Source of the DNA: Arenicola marina
Lineage: Eukaryota > Annelida > Polychaeta > Arenicolidae
Reading direction: 5' to 3'
Length of the DNA: 64,000 bases
NCBI GenBank assembly: GCA_964019135.1
Contig: OZ025264.1
Span: forward strand, 3,442,827-3,506,826
Positions within the stretch are counted from its first letter, which is position 1; each line of letters starts with the position of its first letter. Shown one piece after another: positions 23,101 through 36,674 of this stretch. A program made the translations under genes and the position numbers. The notes beneath the pieces were generated by a model. The model searched no databases. It saw only the letters and a list, made by a program, of their open reading frames with translations, and had not been told where the DNA came from.

Positions 23101-26100
23101 AGATATGAAACGATGTATGTATAGATACGACACGATGTCTGTATAGATATGAAACGATGTCCATATAGATATGACACGATGTCCATATAGATATGACACG
23201 ATGTCTGCATAGATGTGACACGATGTCTGCATAGATATGACACGATATCAGTATAGATATGACACGATGTCTGCATAGATATGACACGATGTCTGTATAG
23301 ATATGACACGATGTCTGTATAGACATGACACGATGTCTGTATAGCTATGACACGATGTCTGTATAGATATGAAACGATGTCTGTATAGATATGACACGAT
23401 ATCTGTATAGATATGACACGATGTCTGTATAGATATGACACGATGTCTGCATTGATATAACACGATGTCTGTACAGATATGACACGATATCTGCATAGAT
23501 GTGACACGATGTCTGTATAGATATGACACGATATCTGCATAGATGTGACACGATATCTGTATAGATATGACACGATGTCTGTATAGATACGACACGATGT
23601 CTGTATAGATATGACACGATGTCTATATAGATATGACACGATGTCTGTGTAGATATAACACGATGTCTATATAGATATGACACGATGTCTGTTTAGATAT
23701 GACACGATGTATGTATAGATATGACACGATGTCTGTATAGATATGACACGATGTCTGTATAGATATGACACGATGTCTGTGTAGCTATGACACGATTTCT
23801 GTATAGATATGACACGATGTCTATATAGGTATGACACGATGTCTGTATAGATATGACACGATGTATGTATAGATACGACACGATGTCTGTATAGATATGA
23901 CACGATGTCTGTATAGATATGACACGATGTCTGTATAGATATGACACGATGTCTGTATAGATATGACTCGATGTCTGTATAGATATGACACGATGTCTGT
24001 ATAGATATGACACGATGTCTGTATAGATATGACACGATGTCTGTATAGATATGAAACGATGTCTATATAGATATGATACGATGTCTGTATAGGTACGACA
24101 CGATGTCTGTATAGATATGATACGATGTCTGTATAGATAGGACACGATGTCTGTATAGATATGACACGATAACTGTATAGATATGACACGATGTCTGTAT
24201 AGATACGACACGATGTCTGTATAGATATGACACGATGTCTGTATAGATATGACACGATGTCTGTATAGATATGACACGATGTCTGTATAGATATGACACG
24301 ATGTCTGTATAGATACGACACGATGTCTGTAGAGATATGACACGATATCTGCATAGATATGACACGATGTCTGTATAGATATGACACGATGTCTGTATAG
24401 ATATGACACGATGTCTGTATAGATATGACACGATGTCTGTATAGGTATGACACGATGTCTGTATAGATATGACATGATGTCTGTATATATATGACACGAT
24501 GTCTGTATAGATATGACACGATGTCTGTATAGATATGAAACGATGTCTATATAGATATGACACGATGTCTGTATAGATATGACACGATGTCTGTATAGAT
24601 ATGAAACGATGTCTGTATAGGTATGACACGATGTCTGTATAGATATGACATGATGTCTGTATAGACATGACACGATGTCTGTATAGATATGACACGATGT
24701 CTGTATAGATATGACACGATATCTGTATAGATACGACACGATGTCTGCATTGATATGACACGATGTCTGTATAGATATGACACGATGTATGTATAGATAT
24801 GACACGATGTCTGTATAGATACGACACGATGTCTGTATAGATATGACACGATGTCTGTATAGATATGACACGATGTCGGTATAGATATGAAACGATGTCT
24901 GTATAGATATGACACGATGTTTGTATAGATACGACACGATGTCTGTATAGATATGACACGATGTCTGTATAGATATGACATGATGTCTGTATAGATATGA
25001 CACGATGTCTGTATGGATATGACACGATGTCTGTATAGATACGACACGATGTCTGTATAGATATGACACGATGTCTGTATAGATATGACACGATGTCTAT
25101 ATAGATATGACACGATGTCTGTACAGGTACGACACGATGTCTGTATAGATATGAAACGATGTCTGTATAGATATGACACGATGTTTTCATAGATGTGACA
25201 CGATGTATGTATAGATATGACACGATGTCTGTATAGATATGAAACGATGTCTATATAGATATTATACGATGTCTGCATAGGTACGACACGATGTCTGTGT
25301 AGATATGACACGATGGCTGTATAGATCTGACACGATGTCTGTATAGATATGACACGATGGCTGTATAGATCTGACACGATGTTTTCATAGATGTGACACG
25401 ATGTATGTATAGATACGACACGATGTCTGTATAGATATGCCACGATATCTGTGTAGATACGACACGAAGTCTGTATAGATATGACACGATGTATGTATAG
25501 ATATGACACGATGTATGTATAGATATGACACGATGTATGTATAGATATGACACGATGTATGTATAGATATGACACGATGTCTGTATAGATATGACACGAT
25601 GTATGTATAGATATGACACGATGTCTGTATAGATATGACACGATGTCTCTATAGATATGACACGATGTCTGTATAGATATGACACGATGTCTGTATAGAT
25701 ACGACACGAAGTCTGTATGGATATGACACGATGTATGTATAGAATGACACGATGTCTGTATAGATATGACACGATGTATGTATAGATATGACACGATGTC
25801 TGTATAGATATGACACGATGTCTCTATAGATATGACACGATATCTCTATAGATATGACACGATGTCTGTATAGATATGCCACGATGTCTGTATAGATACG
25901 ACACGAAGTCTGTATGGATATGACACGATGTCTGTATAGATATGACACGATGTCAGTATAGATATGACACGATGTATGTATAGATATGACACGATGTCTC
26001 TATAGATGTGACAGGAAGTCTGTATAGATATGACACGATGTATGTATAGATATGACACGATGTCTCTATAGATGTGACAGGAAGTCTGTATAGATATGAC

Positions 26101-26175
26101 ACGATGTCTGTATAGATATGACACGATGTCAGTATAGATATGACATGATGTCTTATACAGTATAAAATGATGTCT
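17150..26175. repeat. 22-bp satellite array, 9 kb, with higher-order structure
   Basis: About 410 copies of a 22-bp unit, core GATATGACACGATGTCTGTA followed by TA. Recurrent variants include GATACGAC, GATGTCTGCATA, GATATCTG, GAAACGATGTAT and a 12-bp partial unit (GATATGACAATA). Because 22 is not divisible by three, every minus frame reads a 22-residue Tyr/Arg/His/Ser/Cys repeat, giving spurious open frames up to 868 codons. Variant order shows a tandem duplication of 1,366 bp (about 18196-19561 and 19562-20927). Units become irregular right of 25200 and fade out near the LINE. Confidence 0.97.
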
Positions 26176-26179
26176 ATCA

Positions 26180-29100
26180 TTGAGATCAGTCTCCAGTAAA
26201 CGGAAGCAATCCGGCAACTCGATATCGGGAACAGCCAAACAGGGGCGGACCTGTCGAGAAGTCGAACCAGCGAACGACACTTGATCATCCTGACGGCTGA
26301 GGAGCCACAACGATGACGTTTTTAGGATTTGTCAACGGACTACGACCCAGAAAATCGAAAGACATTATTAATAAGTCGAATCACCAAAGGATAACGACCA
26401 AAATTATCCATACTGACACTCTATAGATGAATAGTAATCAATGATTGACAAATCGTGAGTATATGAAAGTCATCTATGTATTCGGGGTCAAATACTCATG
26501 TGATAACTAACCATAAGGAAATAACATGATGGATAAGCTAAATATATTAACTGCAGAGGCCTACGTGACCGTAAGAAGCGCACTGCAATTCTACATTTCA
26601 TTAACGAAAAAAAAAATTCATATCTCATTTCTGCAAGAAACTTTCTTAACAGACAGTTCAGTGGATGCATTTAACACTGACTGGTGTTAAATACAGTAGA
26701 TGAATGCAATACTTACAGCCTCGTCGCGGCTTACGCACCCGACAAAGATAGAGTCAACTTTTCTTAAGAAACTGTCTAACTGGATTCTACGCCATGATAG
26801 TTTTCTGATCGGCGCAGACTTAAATTCAGTCGACAATCCCCTAGATAGGTCATCAGGAAATCTCGACTATAGCGCATCGCAATTTAAAAAGATGAAGTCT
26901 ACATTAGTCTACAAAAGATATATCGATATATGGCCATCCAACAGATCGAGATTTCACTTACATACATGAATCTACAAATGGTATAAGATCTCGTACAGAT
27001 TATTTATTGGCATCGCGAGCACTAAACTCCAAAATATCATCAAGCAAAATTGAAGTAGCGCCAGTCCCAGACCACAAGGCCGTAATGTGCACAATATGCG
27101 ATAGCAACCGCAAACGAGGAAGAGGATACTGGAAGTTAAATGTGACATACCTAGAAAAGGAGGAAAATATTAAATCTATCCATGATATACTCTTCGAGAC
27201 AACTAAAGAATACCAGGGTGTTGTTGGCCGTCGCACACTGTGGGATGTGTGTACAATTTGAATAAAACAGTATTCTATTTCGTTCGGAATAAGAGAAAAA
27301 CAACATTCAAAAAAACGATTGAAGAATCTTTAATGCAAAATTAAAGATATAGATGGGAAAATGGTTCAATGCTCTAGTGAGTATTTAAAAACGACGAGGA
27401 AACAGCTTAAGACGGAATTAGATAACCTAACTCTTAACAGAGCACGTGGTGCACAAATCTGCTCACGAACCGAATGGGTTGAAAAGGGAGAGCGCAGTAC
27501 AGGTTATTTTATTCGATTGGACAAGCAGCGTCAAGCACACTCCAGAATCGATTGTTTAGCTTCTGAAACGGAAACAAACATATCGAGGGATCTAGAAATA
27601 CTTGAGGAAAGCGCGACTTTCTATGAAGATCTATAAGACCCGAAATCCAAATGAAATAGAAGTTGATGAATATTTAAGTCAGGCAGGTATTCCGAATGCC
27701 TTAAATGATGCAGACAAAGCAAAATGTGAAGGCTTAATAGTTCTTAAGGAAATACGAGATGCAATCTGTGGACTAAAGACAAACAAAAAAAGCAGGAGCT
27801 GACGGACTCAGCAGAGTTCTACCAAACATTTACAAATTGTATCAGTCTCATACTTTTGAATGTCTTCAATGAGTCTCATACTCGAAGTGAATTAAGCTAT
27901 TCACAACGACACTCTGTATCATCACTGATACATGAAAATGGGTCCCCGGAAGGGCTTAAAAGCTATCGTCCAATTACCTTAGGTAATACTGAGTACAACA
28001 TTCCAGCTTTTATACTATGCGGCCGGATGCAAACTGTATTAGACAACATAATCAGCCCGGATCAAACGGCATATATCAAAAAATGCTATATCGGAACTAA
28101 CATACGCCAAATTCAAGATACCATAAATTACGCCTACGCCAAAAACAAAAAGGGCATCTTAGTGTTCTTAGACTTCGAGAAAGCGTTTGATTCGGTCGAG
28201 TGGTTATTTCTCTTCAAAACTCTTCAAAATAATTTCGGAGACACCTTCATACAATGGGTAAAAACCCTATATAGTAACCCAAACGCTTGCGTGAAAAACA
28301 ATGGCCAGCATCTCGGAGTTTTTAAGTTAAGCGGCGTTAAGCAGGGATGTCCACTATCTGCGCTGCTGTTTATCGTTGTGGTGGAGATTTTCGCTCTTCG
28401 TATAAAAAATAATGATGACATTAAAGGTTTTCGTATTACCGCACATAGAAATAGCCGATCAGCTAAAATAACTCGCTGACGATGGCACTCTGCTATTAGA
28501 CAATGCCAGTCAGATAAAGTATGCACTGAAAGAGATACATTTAGTAAAGTAGCGGGTCCATGCTTAAATAAAAGTAAAACGATCGCCCTTTACGTAGGTC
28601 GGCACAAACACGAAGAAACAACAGTAAATGGAATTACCGTGGGTAACTTTCCTATTAAATGCCTTAGAATTTATGTTGGCGCGGATATTATTCAATGCAA
28701 TCAGTTAAACTGGGAAAGTAAATTAACCAGCATGAAAAATGAGATTGCCAAATAGGAACGCAGAGAATTAAAAAATTTCGGTAAAGTAGTAATAATAAAG
28801 ACGTTCCTAGTGCCGAAACTTACCTTCATAGCCACTCATACAACAGTGCCAAAAGAAATAGTTAAACGAATTGAGAGAATATGTTATGGTTTTATCTGGG
28901 GCAAGAGCGAACGCTTAAAAAAAACCCAACTAATCCGTAATATAGAGCAAGGCGGAGTCGGAATGATTGATATTCAATCACACTTCAAGGTCATTAAAGC
29001 AGCTTGGGTAAAGAGGATAATCTAGAGCGAAGGTGATTGGAACTTTCTAGCCAGAGCACATTTAAACACCCTATGTAAAAATTATATCTGCCTACACTTC

Positions 29101-30110
29101 AAAAACGTTACCTCTGAAAACTTTCCTCATCTCAATCAGTTACCAATGTTTTATCAAGAAATCATCTCAGCCGATAGCGAATGCAATGAAGAAAGTAATG
29201 TATTGATACCTGAGTTACTGCAACGTGAATTATTATGGGAAACTCGGCAATTACGTGCGAGACGACAGGTAGGCGAAAACGCTGTGTGTTTTCGAAGGCG
29301 TTCATCAAAGTTGGTCTCACCCAAGTTGGACATCTAAAATTTGTAGCTGGAAATGTGGACGAAACTTTCGTCTACGACCATGTAAGAGACAAGAGAAATA
29401 TATTTATAAAAATGTTAATCGTGCGCAAAGCTCTAAAGCCGTTCAAAACGTTGTGTACGCAGTTGTCGAGCACAAGTCGTGACACCCTTGAATTAAACAT
29501 AGCGAAAGTAGATAAAAAGAATTGGGCGTTATACATTAAGCCTATGCAACAAAAGACCGGATTTGATCTACTACGCAGTGAAAGCAAAATATGTGATATT
29601 GTAAACTGCCATACTGTAAACTTCTTGTTAGTCTACAAACGAAATATTCGAAATATTCCGGATAAGAGAATAGCCGCTTTTAATTTTACGATTATTAATC
29701 AGATACTACCATGCAAGAAGGATCTCAGAAAATGGGGCAGATGTCCAACCGACCTTTGCGATAGATGTGGTTGCATTGAAGATATTTGTCACATGATTTA
29801 TAACTGTTACTTTACCAAGGAAATTTGGAAGCAAATATCAATTATTCTTAATGTCAATATAGGTCTAAAAGAAATTATTTTCGGTGTTGAAAACGCAGCT
29901 GTGAACTTTGCCATATCCGTAACGGCTTTTATCCTGTACAAAGACTGGTTACTGCACGCCCAAGACTGTGCTAACCGTCAAGAGTTCACTTCCTTATTAT
30001 TTTTACGGAACGAACTATTAGCCAATGCCACTGTCTACAAATTTTTAAAGTGGAACGATTTTAGTAACATATCACGCCCTATTTACTCTGTTATTTCATA
30101 GGTTATGTTA
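26180..30110 (+). mobile_element. Decayed L1/Tx1-like LINE (ORF2: APE endonuclease, reverse transcriptase, CCHC tail)
   Basis: A non-LTR retrotransposon copy, antisense to the host gene, recognisable over about 3.6 kb in several frames. Order: endonuclease start NCRGLRD (26549), catalytic LQET (26631), ADLNS..PLDRSSG (about 26796-26860), PDHKAV (27067) and GYWKLN (27121). Then come the pre-RT motif WVEKGERSTGYF (27475), RT block SYRPITL (27964), motif A FLDFEKAFDSVEW (28168), VKQGCPLSALLF (28336) and LADD (28472; usually YADD). The connection domain is FIWGKSERLKKTQLI (about 28891). The C-terminal knuckle C-x2-C-x7-H-x4-C is at 29757-29808. ORF1 is missing or unrecognisable. There are frameshifts (for example at the A-tract near 26610 and just before LADD) and several stops (for example 28756 TAG and 29023 TAG), so it is dead. 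Clade assignment is from motif wording only. Confidence 0.9.
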
Positions 30111-30774
30111 TAGGTAAAATTTGATATCTGTATAGACAATCATCACTTGGTTGAGCGTCGTACTGTGTATTTTTGGATGAATGTGTTTGCGAATGTCACG
30201 CACGTTGTTATGTACGTGCGTTCACCTGCGCTAACTACAAGTGTTGTGGTTTTACTGTCCAATCTGTGAACAAAAGGACCGGAGTGCAGCGCCTACATCC
30301 ACGCCACCTAGTGGCCGCCATTTGTATTCAACACAACAATGCCGACGCGAAGGTAGAAAAAGTTTATGTTTTCTGTTCATATTGGCCTTTACAGAAAGAC
30401 AGGGACAGAAGGGGAAATTCAGGCGGAGACCGTAAAAATTAGTCCGTAAAGAGCGCTCCGGGCCATTGAACAGTCTGGGTGTTTGGGGAAGGTAGGGAGC
30501 CTTGTTCACTGACGGGGAACCAGCCTAGGTGTTTGTGGAAGGTGCGGAGCCTAGCTCACTGACGGTTAACCAGCGCAACGGTAGTGTTGTATTTGATACC
30601 TGGTTGTTCATTTCCATCAATAGAAGGCAATCAGTTCCGGTCTGAATAGTGACGCAGGGCGTCGGGGGATGCCAACGGCGAGGGGAGGGGCGGGGGGGGG
30701 GGGAATACAGTATGGTCTGAAACTTCCTTGTTACCATTTAACACTGTGGCCATGTGGCTATTCGTCCATCGCAT
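30111..30774. other. Spacer between LINE and next satellite
   Basis: It includes a 16-bp fragment resembling the 22-bp satellite (30123-30138), a CTCF-like motif (30302), and a pair of tandem segments of about 60 bp near 30465-30575 sharing GTGTTTG(T/G)GGAAGGT and CACTGACGG. A G-run lies at 30690-30700. No coding evidence. Confidence 0.5.
30302..30315 (-). promoter_or_regulatory. CTCF-like motif (best match in window)
   Basis: The minus strand reads GCCACTAGGTGGCG, a full match to the CCASYAGRKGGCR core of the animal CTCF consensus. It lies between the LINE and a 3.9-kb satellite. Functional use is not shown. Confidence 0.35.
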
Positions 30775-33700
30775 CTATGCTATCATTTCTAACGGGGCCT
30801 TATCAGTACCCGCATCTATGTTATCACTTCTAACGCAGCCTTATCAGTACCCGTATCTATGTTATCACTTCTAACGGGGCCTTATCAGTACCCACGTCTA
30901 TGTTATCACTTCTAACGCAGCCTTATCAGTACCCACATCTATGTTATCACTTCTAACGCAGCCTTATCAGTACCCACGTCTAAGTTATCACTTCTAACGC
31001 AGCCTTATCAGTACCCACGTCTATGTTATCACTTCTAACGCAGCCTTATCAGTACCCACGTCTATGTTATCACTTCTAACGAGGCCTTATCGGTACTGGC
31101 ATCTATGTTATCACTTCTAACGCAGCCTTATCAGTACCCACGTCTATGTTATCACGTCTAACGAGGCCTTATCAGTACCGGCATCTATGTTATCATGTCT
31201 AACGAGGCCTTATCAGTACCCACGTCTATGTTATCACTTCTAACGAGGCCTTATCAGTACCCACGTCTATGTTACCACTTCTAACGAGGCCTTATCAGTA
31301 CCGGCATCTATGTTATCACTTCTAACGAGGCCTTATCAGTACCCACGTCTATGTTATCACGTCTAACGAGGCCTTATCAGTACCCACGTCTATGTTACCA
31401 CTTCTAACGAGGCCTTATCAGTACCCACGTCTATGTTATCACGTCTAACGCAGCCTTATCAGTACCCACGTCTATGTTATCACTTCGAACGAGGCCTTAT
31501 CAGTACCGGCATCTATGTTATCCCGTCTAACGAGGCCTTATCAGTACCCACGTCTATGTTATCATGTCTAACGAGGCCTTATCAGTACCCACGTCTATGT
31601 TATCATGTCTAACGAGGCCTTATCAGTACCCACGTCTATGTTATCACTTCTAACGAGGCCTTATCGGTACCCACGTCTATGTTATCATGTCTAACGAGGC
31701 CTTATCAGTACCCACGTCTATGTTATCACGTCTAACGAGGCCTTATCAGTACCGGCATCTATGTTATCATGTCTAACGAGGCCTTATCAGTACCCACGTC
31801 TATGTTATCACTTCTAACGCAGCCTTATCAGTACCCACATCTATGTTATCACTTCTAACGCAGCCTTATCAGTACCCACGTCTAAGTTATCACTTCTAAC
31901 GCAGCCTTATCAGTACCCACGTCTATGTTATCACTTCTAACGCAGCCTTATCAGTACCCACGTCTATGTTATCACTTCTAACGAGGCCTTATCGGTACTG
32001 GCATCTATGTTATCACTTCTAACGCAGCCTTATCAGTACCCACGTCTATGTTATCACGTCTAACGAGGCCTTATCAGTACCGGCATCTATGTTATCATGT
32101 CTAACGAGGCCTTATCAGTACCCACGTCTATGTTATCACTTCTAACGAGGCCTTATCAGTACCCACGTCTATGTTACCACTTCTAACGAGGCCTTATCAG
32201 TACCGGCATCTATGTTATCACTTCTAACGAGGCCTTATCAGTACCCACGTCTATGTTATCACGTCTAACGAGGCCTTATCAGTACCCACGTCTATGTTAT
32301 CACTTCTAACGAGGCCTTATCAGTACCCACGTCTATGTTATCACGTCTAACGCAGCCTTATCAGTACCCACGTCTATGTTATCACTTCGAACGAGGCCTT
32401 ATCAGTACCGGCATCTATGTTATCCCGTCTAACGAGGCCTTATCAGTACCCACGTCTATGTTATCATGTCTAACGAGGCCTTATCAGTACCCACGTCTAT
32501 GTTATCATGTCTAACGAGGCCTTATCAGTACCCACGTCTATGTTATCACTTCTAACGAGGCCTTATCGGTACCCACGTCTATGTTATCATGTCTAACGAG
32601 GCCTTATCAGTACCCACGTCTATGTTATCACTTCTAACGAGGCCTCATCAGTACCCGCATCTATGTTATCACGTCTAACGAGGCCTTATCAGTACCCACG
32701 TCTATGTTATCATGTCTAACGAGGCCTTATCAGTACCCACGTCTATGTTATCACTTCTAACGAGGCCTTATCAGTACCCGCATCTATGTTATCACTTCTA
32801 ACGCAGCCTTATCAGTACCCGCATCTATGTTATCACGTCTAACGAGGCCTTATCAGTACCCACGTCTATGTTATCATGTCTAACGCAGCCTTATCAGTAC
32901 CCACGTCTATGTTATCACGTCTAACGAGGCCTTATCAGTACCCACGTCTATGTTATCATGTCTAACGAGGCCTTATCAGTACCCACGTCTATGTTATCAC
33001 TTCTAACGAGGCCTTATCAGTACCCGCATCTATGTTATCACGTCTAACGAGGCCTTATCAGTACCCACGTCTATGTTATCACGTCTAACGAGGCCTTATC
33101 AGTACCCACGTCTTTGTTATCATGTCTAACGAGGCTTTATCAGTACCCACGTCTATGTTATCACGTCTAACGAGGCCTTATCAGTACCCACGTCTATGTT
33201 GTCACTTCTAACAAGGCCTTATCAGTACCCACGTCTATGTTATCACTTCTAACGAGGCCTTATCGGTACTGGCATCTATGTTATCACTTCTTACGCAGCC
33301 TTATCAGTACCCACGTCTATGTTATCACGTCTAACGAGGCCTTATCAGTACCGGCATCTATGTTATCATGTCTAACGAGGCCTTATCAGTACCCACGTCT
33401 ATGTTATCACTTCTAACGAGGCCTTATCAGTACCCACGTCTATGTTATCACTTCTAACGAGGCCTTATCGGTACCCGCATCTATGTTATCACGTCTAACG
33501 AGGCCTTATCAGTACCCACGTCTATGTTATCACGTCTAACGAGGCCTTATCAGTACCCACGTCTATGTGATCATGTCTAACGAGGCCTTATCAGTACCCA
33601 CGTCTATGTTATCACGTCTAACGAGGCCTTATCAGTATCCACGTCTATGTTATCACGTCTAACGAGGCCTTATCAGTACCCACGTCTATGTTATCATGTC

Positions 33701-34680
33701 TAACGAGGCCTTATCAGTACCCACGTCTATGTTATCACTTCTAACGAGGCCTTATCAGTACCCACGTCTATGTTATCACTTCTAACGAGGCCTTATCAGT
33801 ACCCGCATCTATGTTATCACGTCTAACGAGGCCTTATCAGTACCCACGTCTATGTTATCACTTCTAACGAGGCCTTATCAGTACCCACGTCTATGTTATC
33901 ACGTCTAACGCAGCCTTATCAGTACCCACGTCTATGTTATCACTTCTAACGAGGCCTTATCAGTACCGGCATCTATGTTATCACGTCTAACGAGGCCTTA
34001 TCAGTACCCACGTCTATGTTATCATGTCTAACGAGGCCTTATCAGTACCCACGTCTATGTTATCATGTCTAACGAGGCCTTATCAGTACCCACGTCTATG
34101 TTATCACTTCTAACGAGGCCTTATCGGTACCCACGTCTATGTTATCATGTCTAACGAGGCCTTATCAGTACCCACGTCTATGTTATCACTTCTAACGAGG
34201 CCTCATCAGTACCCGCATCTATGTTATCACGTCTAACGAGGCCTTATCAGTACCCACGTCTATGTTATCACTTCTAACGAGGCCTTATCGGTACCCGCAT
34301 CTATGTTATCACGTCTAACGAGGCCTTATCAGTACCCACGTCTATGTTATCACGTCTAACGAGGCCTTATCAGTACCCACGTCTATGTTATCATGTCTAA
34401 CGAGGCCTTATCAGTACCCACGTCTATGTTATCCCGTCTAACGAGGCCTTATCAGTATCCACGTCTATGTTATCACGTCTAACGAGGCCTTATCAGTACC
34501 CACGTCTATGTTATCATGTCTAACGAGGCCTTATCGGTACCGGCATCTATGTTATCACGTCTAACGAGGCCTTATCAGTATCCACGTCTATGTTATCACG
34601 TCTAACGCAGCCTTATCAGTACCCACGTCTATGTTATCATGTCTAACGAGGCCTTATCAGTACCCACGTCTATGTTATTA
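30775..34680. repeat. 41-bp satellite array (second, unrelated 41-mer)
   Basis: About 95 copies of a 41-bp unit, core AGGCCTTATCAGTACCCACG followed by TCTATGTTATCACTTCTAACG. Variants alternate ACGAGGCC/ACGCAGCC, CACTTC/CACGTC/CATGTC and CCCACGTC/CCGGCATC. Diagnostic variants (CGGTACTGGC at 31091 and 31993; CTTCGAACG at 31483 and 32385) repeat at a 902-bp interval, which is 22 units. A related third block carries the first marker at 33264. No sequence similarity to the 41-bp array at 8108. Confidence 0.96.
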
Positions 34681-34779
34681 CTTATAATGGAGCTTTATCT
34701 GCGTTAACTGCATAACTTTTAGCAAAGACTGACTGTATGCACACCACCCGGTGTTTCAGGCTCGCCTGTCACACTGTAT
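34681..34779. other. Short junction between two arrays
   Basis: About 100 bp of non-repeated sequence joining the 41-bp and 49-bp satellites. Nothing recognised. Confidence 0.5.
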
Positions 34780-35975
34780 AACACCGTATAACACTCCACA
34801 TTGGAACAGGGGTCATGGTTAGAGTTGCCGCACTGTATAACACTCCACATTGGAACAGGGGTCAATGGTTAGAGTTGCCGCACTGTATAACACTCCACAT
34901 TGGAACAGGGGTCATGGTTAGAGTTGCCGCACTGTATAACACTCCACATTGGAACAGGGGTCAATGGTTAGAGTTGCCGCACTGTATAACACTCCACATT
35001 GGAACAGGGGTCATGGTTAGAGTTGCCGCACTGTATAACACTCCACATTGGAACAGGGGTCATGGTTAGAGTTGCCGCACTGTATAACACTCCACATTGG
35101 AACAGGGGTCATGATTAGAGTTGCCGCACTGTATAACACTCCACATTGGAACAGGGGTCATGGTTAGAGTTGCCGCACTGTATAACACTCCACATTGGAA
35201 CAGGGGTCATGGTTAGAGTTGCCGCACTGTATAACACTCCACATTGGAACAGGAGTCATGGTTAGAGTTGCCGCACTGTATAATACTCCACATTGGAACA
35301 GGGGTCATGGTTAGAGTTGCCGCACTGTATAACACTCCACATTGGAACAGGGGTCATGGTTAGAGTGGCCGCACTGTATAACACTCCACATTGGAACAGG
35401 GGTCATGGTTAGAGTTGCCGCACCGTATAACACTCCACATTGGAACAGGGGTCATGGTTAGAGTTGCCGCACTGTATAACACTCCACATTGGAACAGGGG
35501 TCATGGTTAGAGTTGCCGCACTGTATAACACTCCACATTGGAACAGGGGTCATGGTTAGAGTGGCCGCACTGTATAACACTCCACATTGGAACAGGGGTC
35601 ATGGTTAGAGTTGCCGCACTGTATAATACTCCACATTGGAACAGGGGTCATGGTTAGAGTTGCCGCACTGTATAACACTCCACATTGGAACAGGGGTCAT
35701 GGTTAGAGTGGCCGCACTGTATAACACTCCACATTGGAACAGGGGTCATGGTTAGAGTTGCCGCACCGTATAACACTCCACATTGGAACAGGGGTCATGG
35801 TTAGAGTTGCCGCACTGTATAACACTCCACATTGGAACAGGGGTCATGGTTAGAGTTGCCGCACTGTATAACACTCCACATTGGAACAGGAGTCATGGTT
35901 AGAGTTGCTGCACTGTATAACACTCCACATTGAAACTGGGGTGGTGTTATGATTAGGGTTGCCCCACCGTATAAC
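34780..35975. repeat. 49-bp satellite array
   Basis: About 24 highly similar copies of a 49-bp unit, core GGTTAGAGTTGCCGCACTGT followed by ATAACACTCCACATTGGAACAG. Most units differ by zero to two bases, so this array looks young. A few have one inserted A (CAATGG). The last two units are more diverged (ending at the unique region near 35976). Confidence 0.96.
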
Positions 35976-36670
35976 AACACTCCATATTAAAGCTTCATGA
36001 AATATAAACTTCACGGGCACCTCTCTCCCTTCCCAATTCCCTCCCCTCAGCCCTGCCACTCGCTGACAGGTGTCCACAACCCCCCCCCCCTGCCCCCACC
36101 AACCCCAAGAGGGAGCGGCGGGGGCGTGGGGTCATCCGCAGGGAGCAGCGAGGACGGTGAGTCTGGGCACTGACAGCCAGAGGTGTCAGCTAGGCAGGCC
36201 TTAATGGTCAGGACAACGAGCATCAAAGGCAGACCCTCACCCCCCACCCCCCCGCCCTTACTTCCCTCGCCGGCCCCAGGCCCCCGGCGAGCACCCAACA
36301 TGCCACTCCAGGCCACGGTCAGGCCCTCCCCTACCCCGCCCACAGTCCCCAAAGAGAGCACATCTGTGGCTCTCACCCATGACACCACCACCATGCCCCT
36401 CCCCCCCCCCCCCTACCACACACACACACCACACTCTATAATGATGACCCATCTCTAGCCAGAAATGACAGACCCCTCGTTAGGGGGCGAGATTTAGGGT
36501 GGCGTAGGAGGGGTGGTGAGGCCTCTGTCTGACAGCGGCTGATGTCACCCCTGTATCGACCAAACCCCTAATGTCAGAGTTACGTAACCTGATCAATAGC
36601 GTTACCTACTTAAAGTCATTAAATTGTTACCAAACACCGAAAGGGCCAGGGTAAGACATTTAATATCTAG
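35976..36670. other. GC-rich unique island between satellites; possible exon, strand unclear
   Basis: The stretch 36050-36460 is non-repetitive, C-rich on plus and open on both strands. The plus strand reads a Pro/Ser/Thr-rich peptide (ALMVRTTSIKGRPSPPTPPP and onward) after a CAG at 36174-36176 that directly follows an in-frame TGA. The minus strand is open for 115 codons. Low-complexity proline coding on one strand commonly leaves the other open, so neither is proven. No clean donor and acceptor pair matches the phase of the host gene's exons 1 and 2. 36460-36670 has nothing recognisable. Confidence 0.3.
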
Positions 36671-36674
36671 TTTA

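Noticed and set aside
17150-26175. CRISPR-like array
   Set aside because: Direct repeats have no unique spacers between them, and the DNA is eukaryotic.
17126-26310. Very long minus-strand open frames (up to 868 codons) reading a Tyr/Arg/His/Ser/Cys 22-residue repeat
   Set aside because: The 22-bp satellite lacks stops in all minus frames. The same peptide appears in all frames and starts at arbitrary ATGs, and there is no unique sequence or splice evidence.
36047-36394. C2A-domain start on the minus strand (LMLVVLTIKACLADTSG looks C2-like)
   Set aside because: The similarity is loose. The needed upstream pyrimidine tract and acceptor are absent, the phase does not fit exons 1 and 2, and it would lie before exon 2's linker motif.
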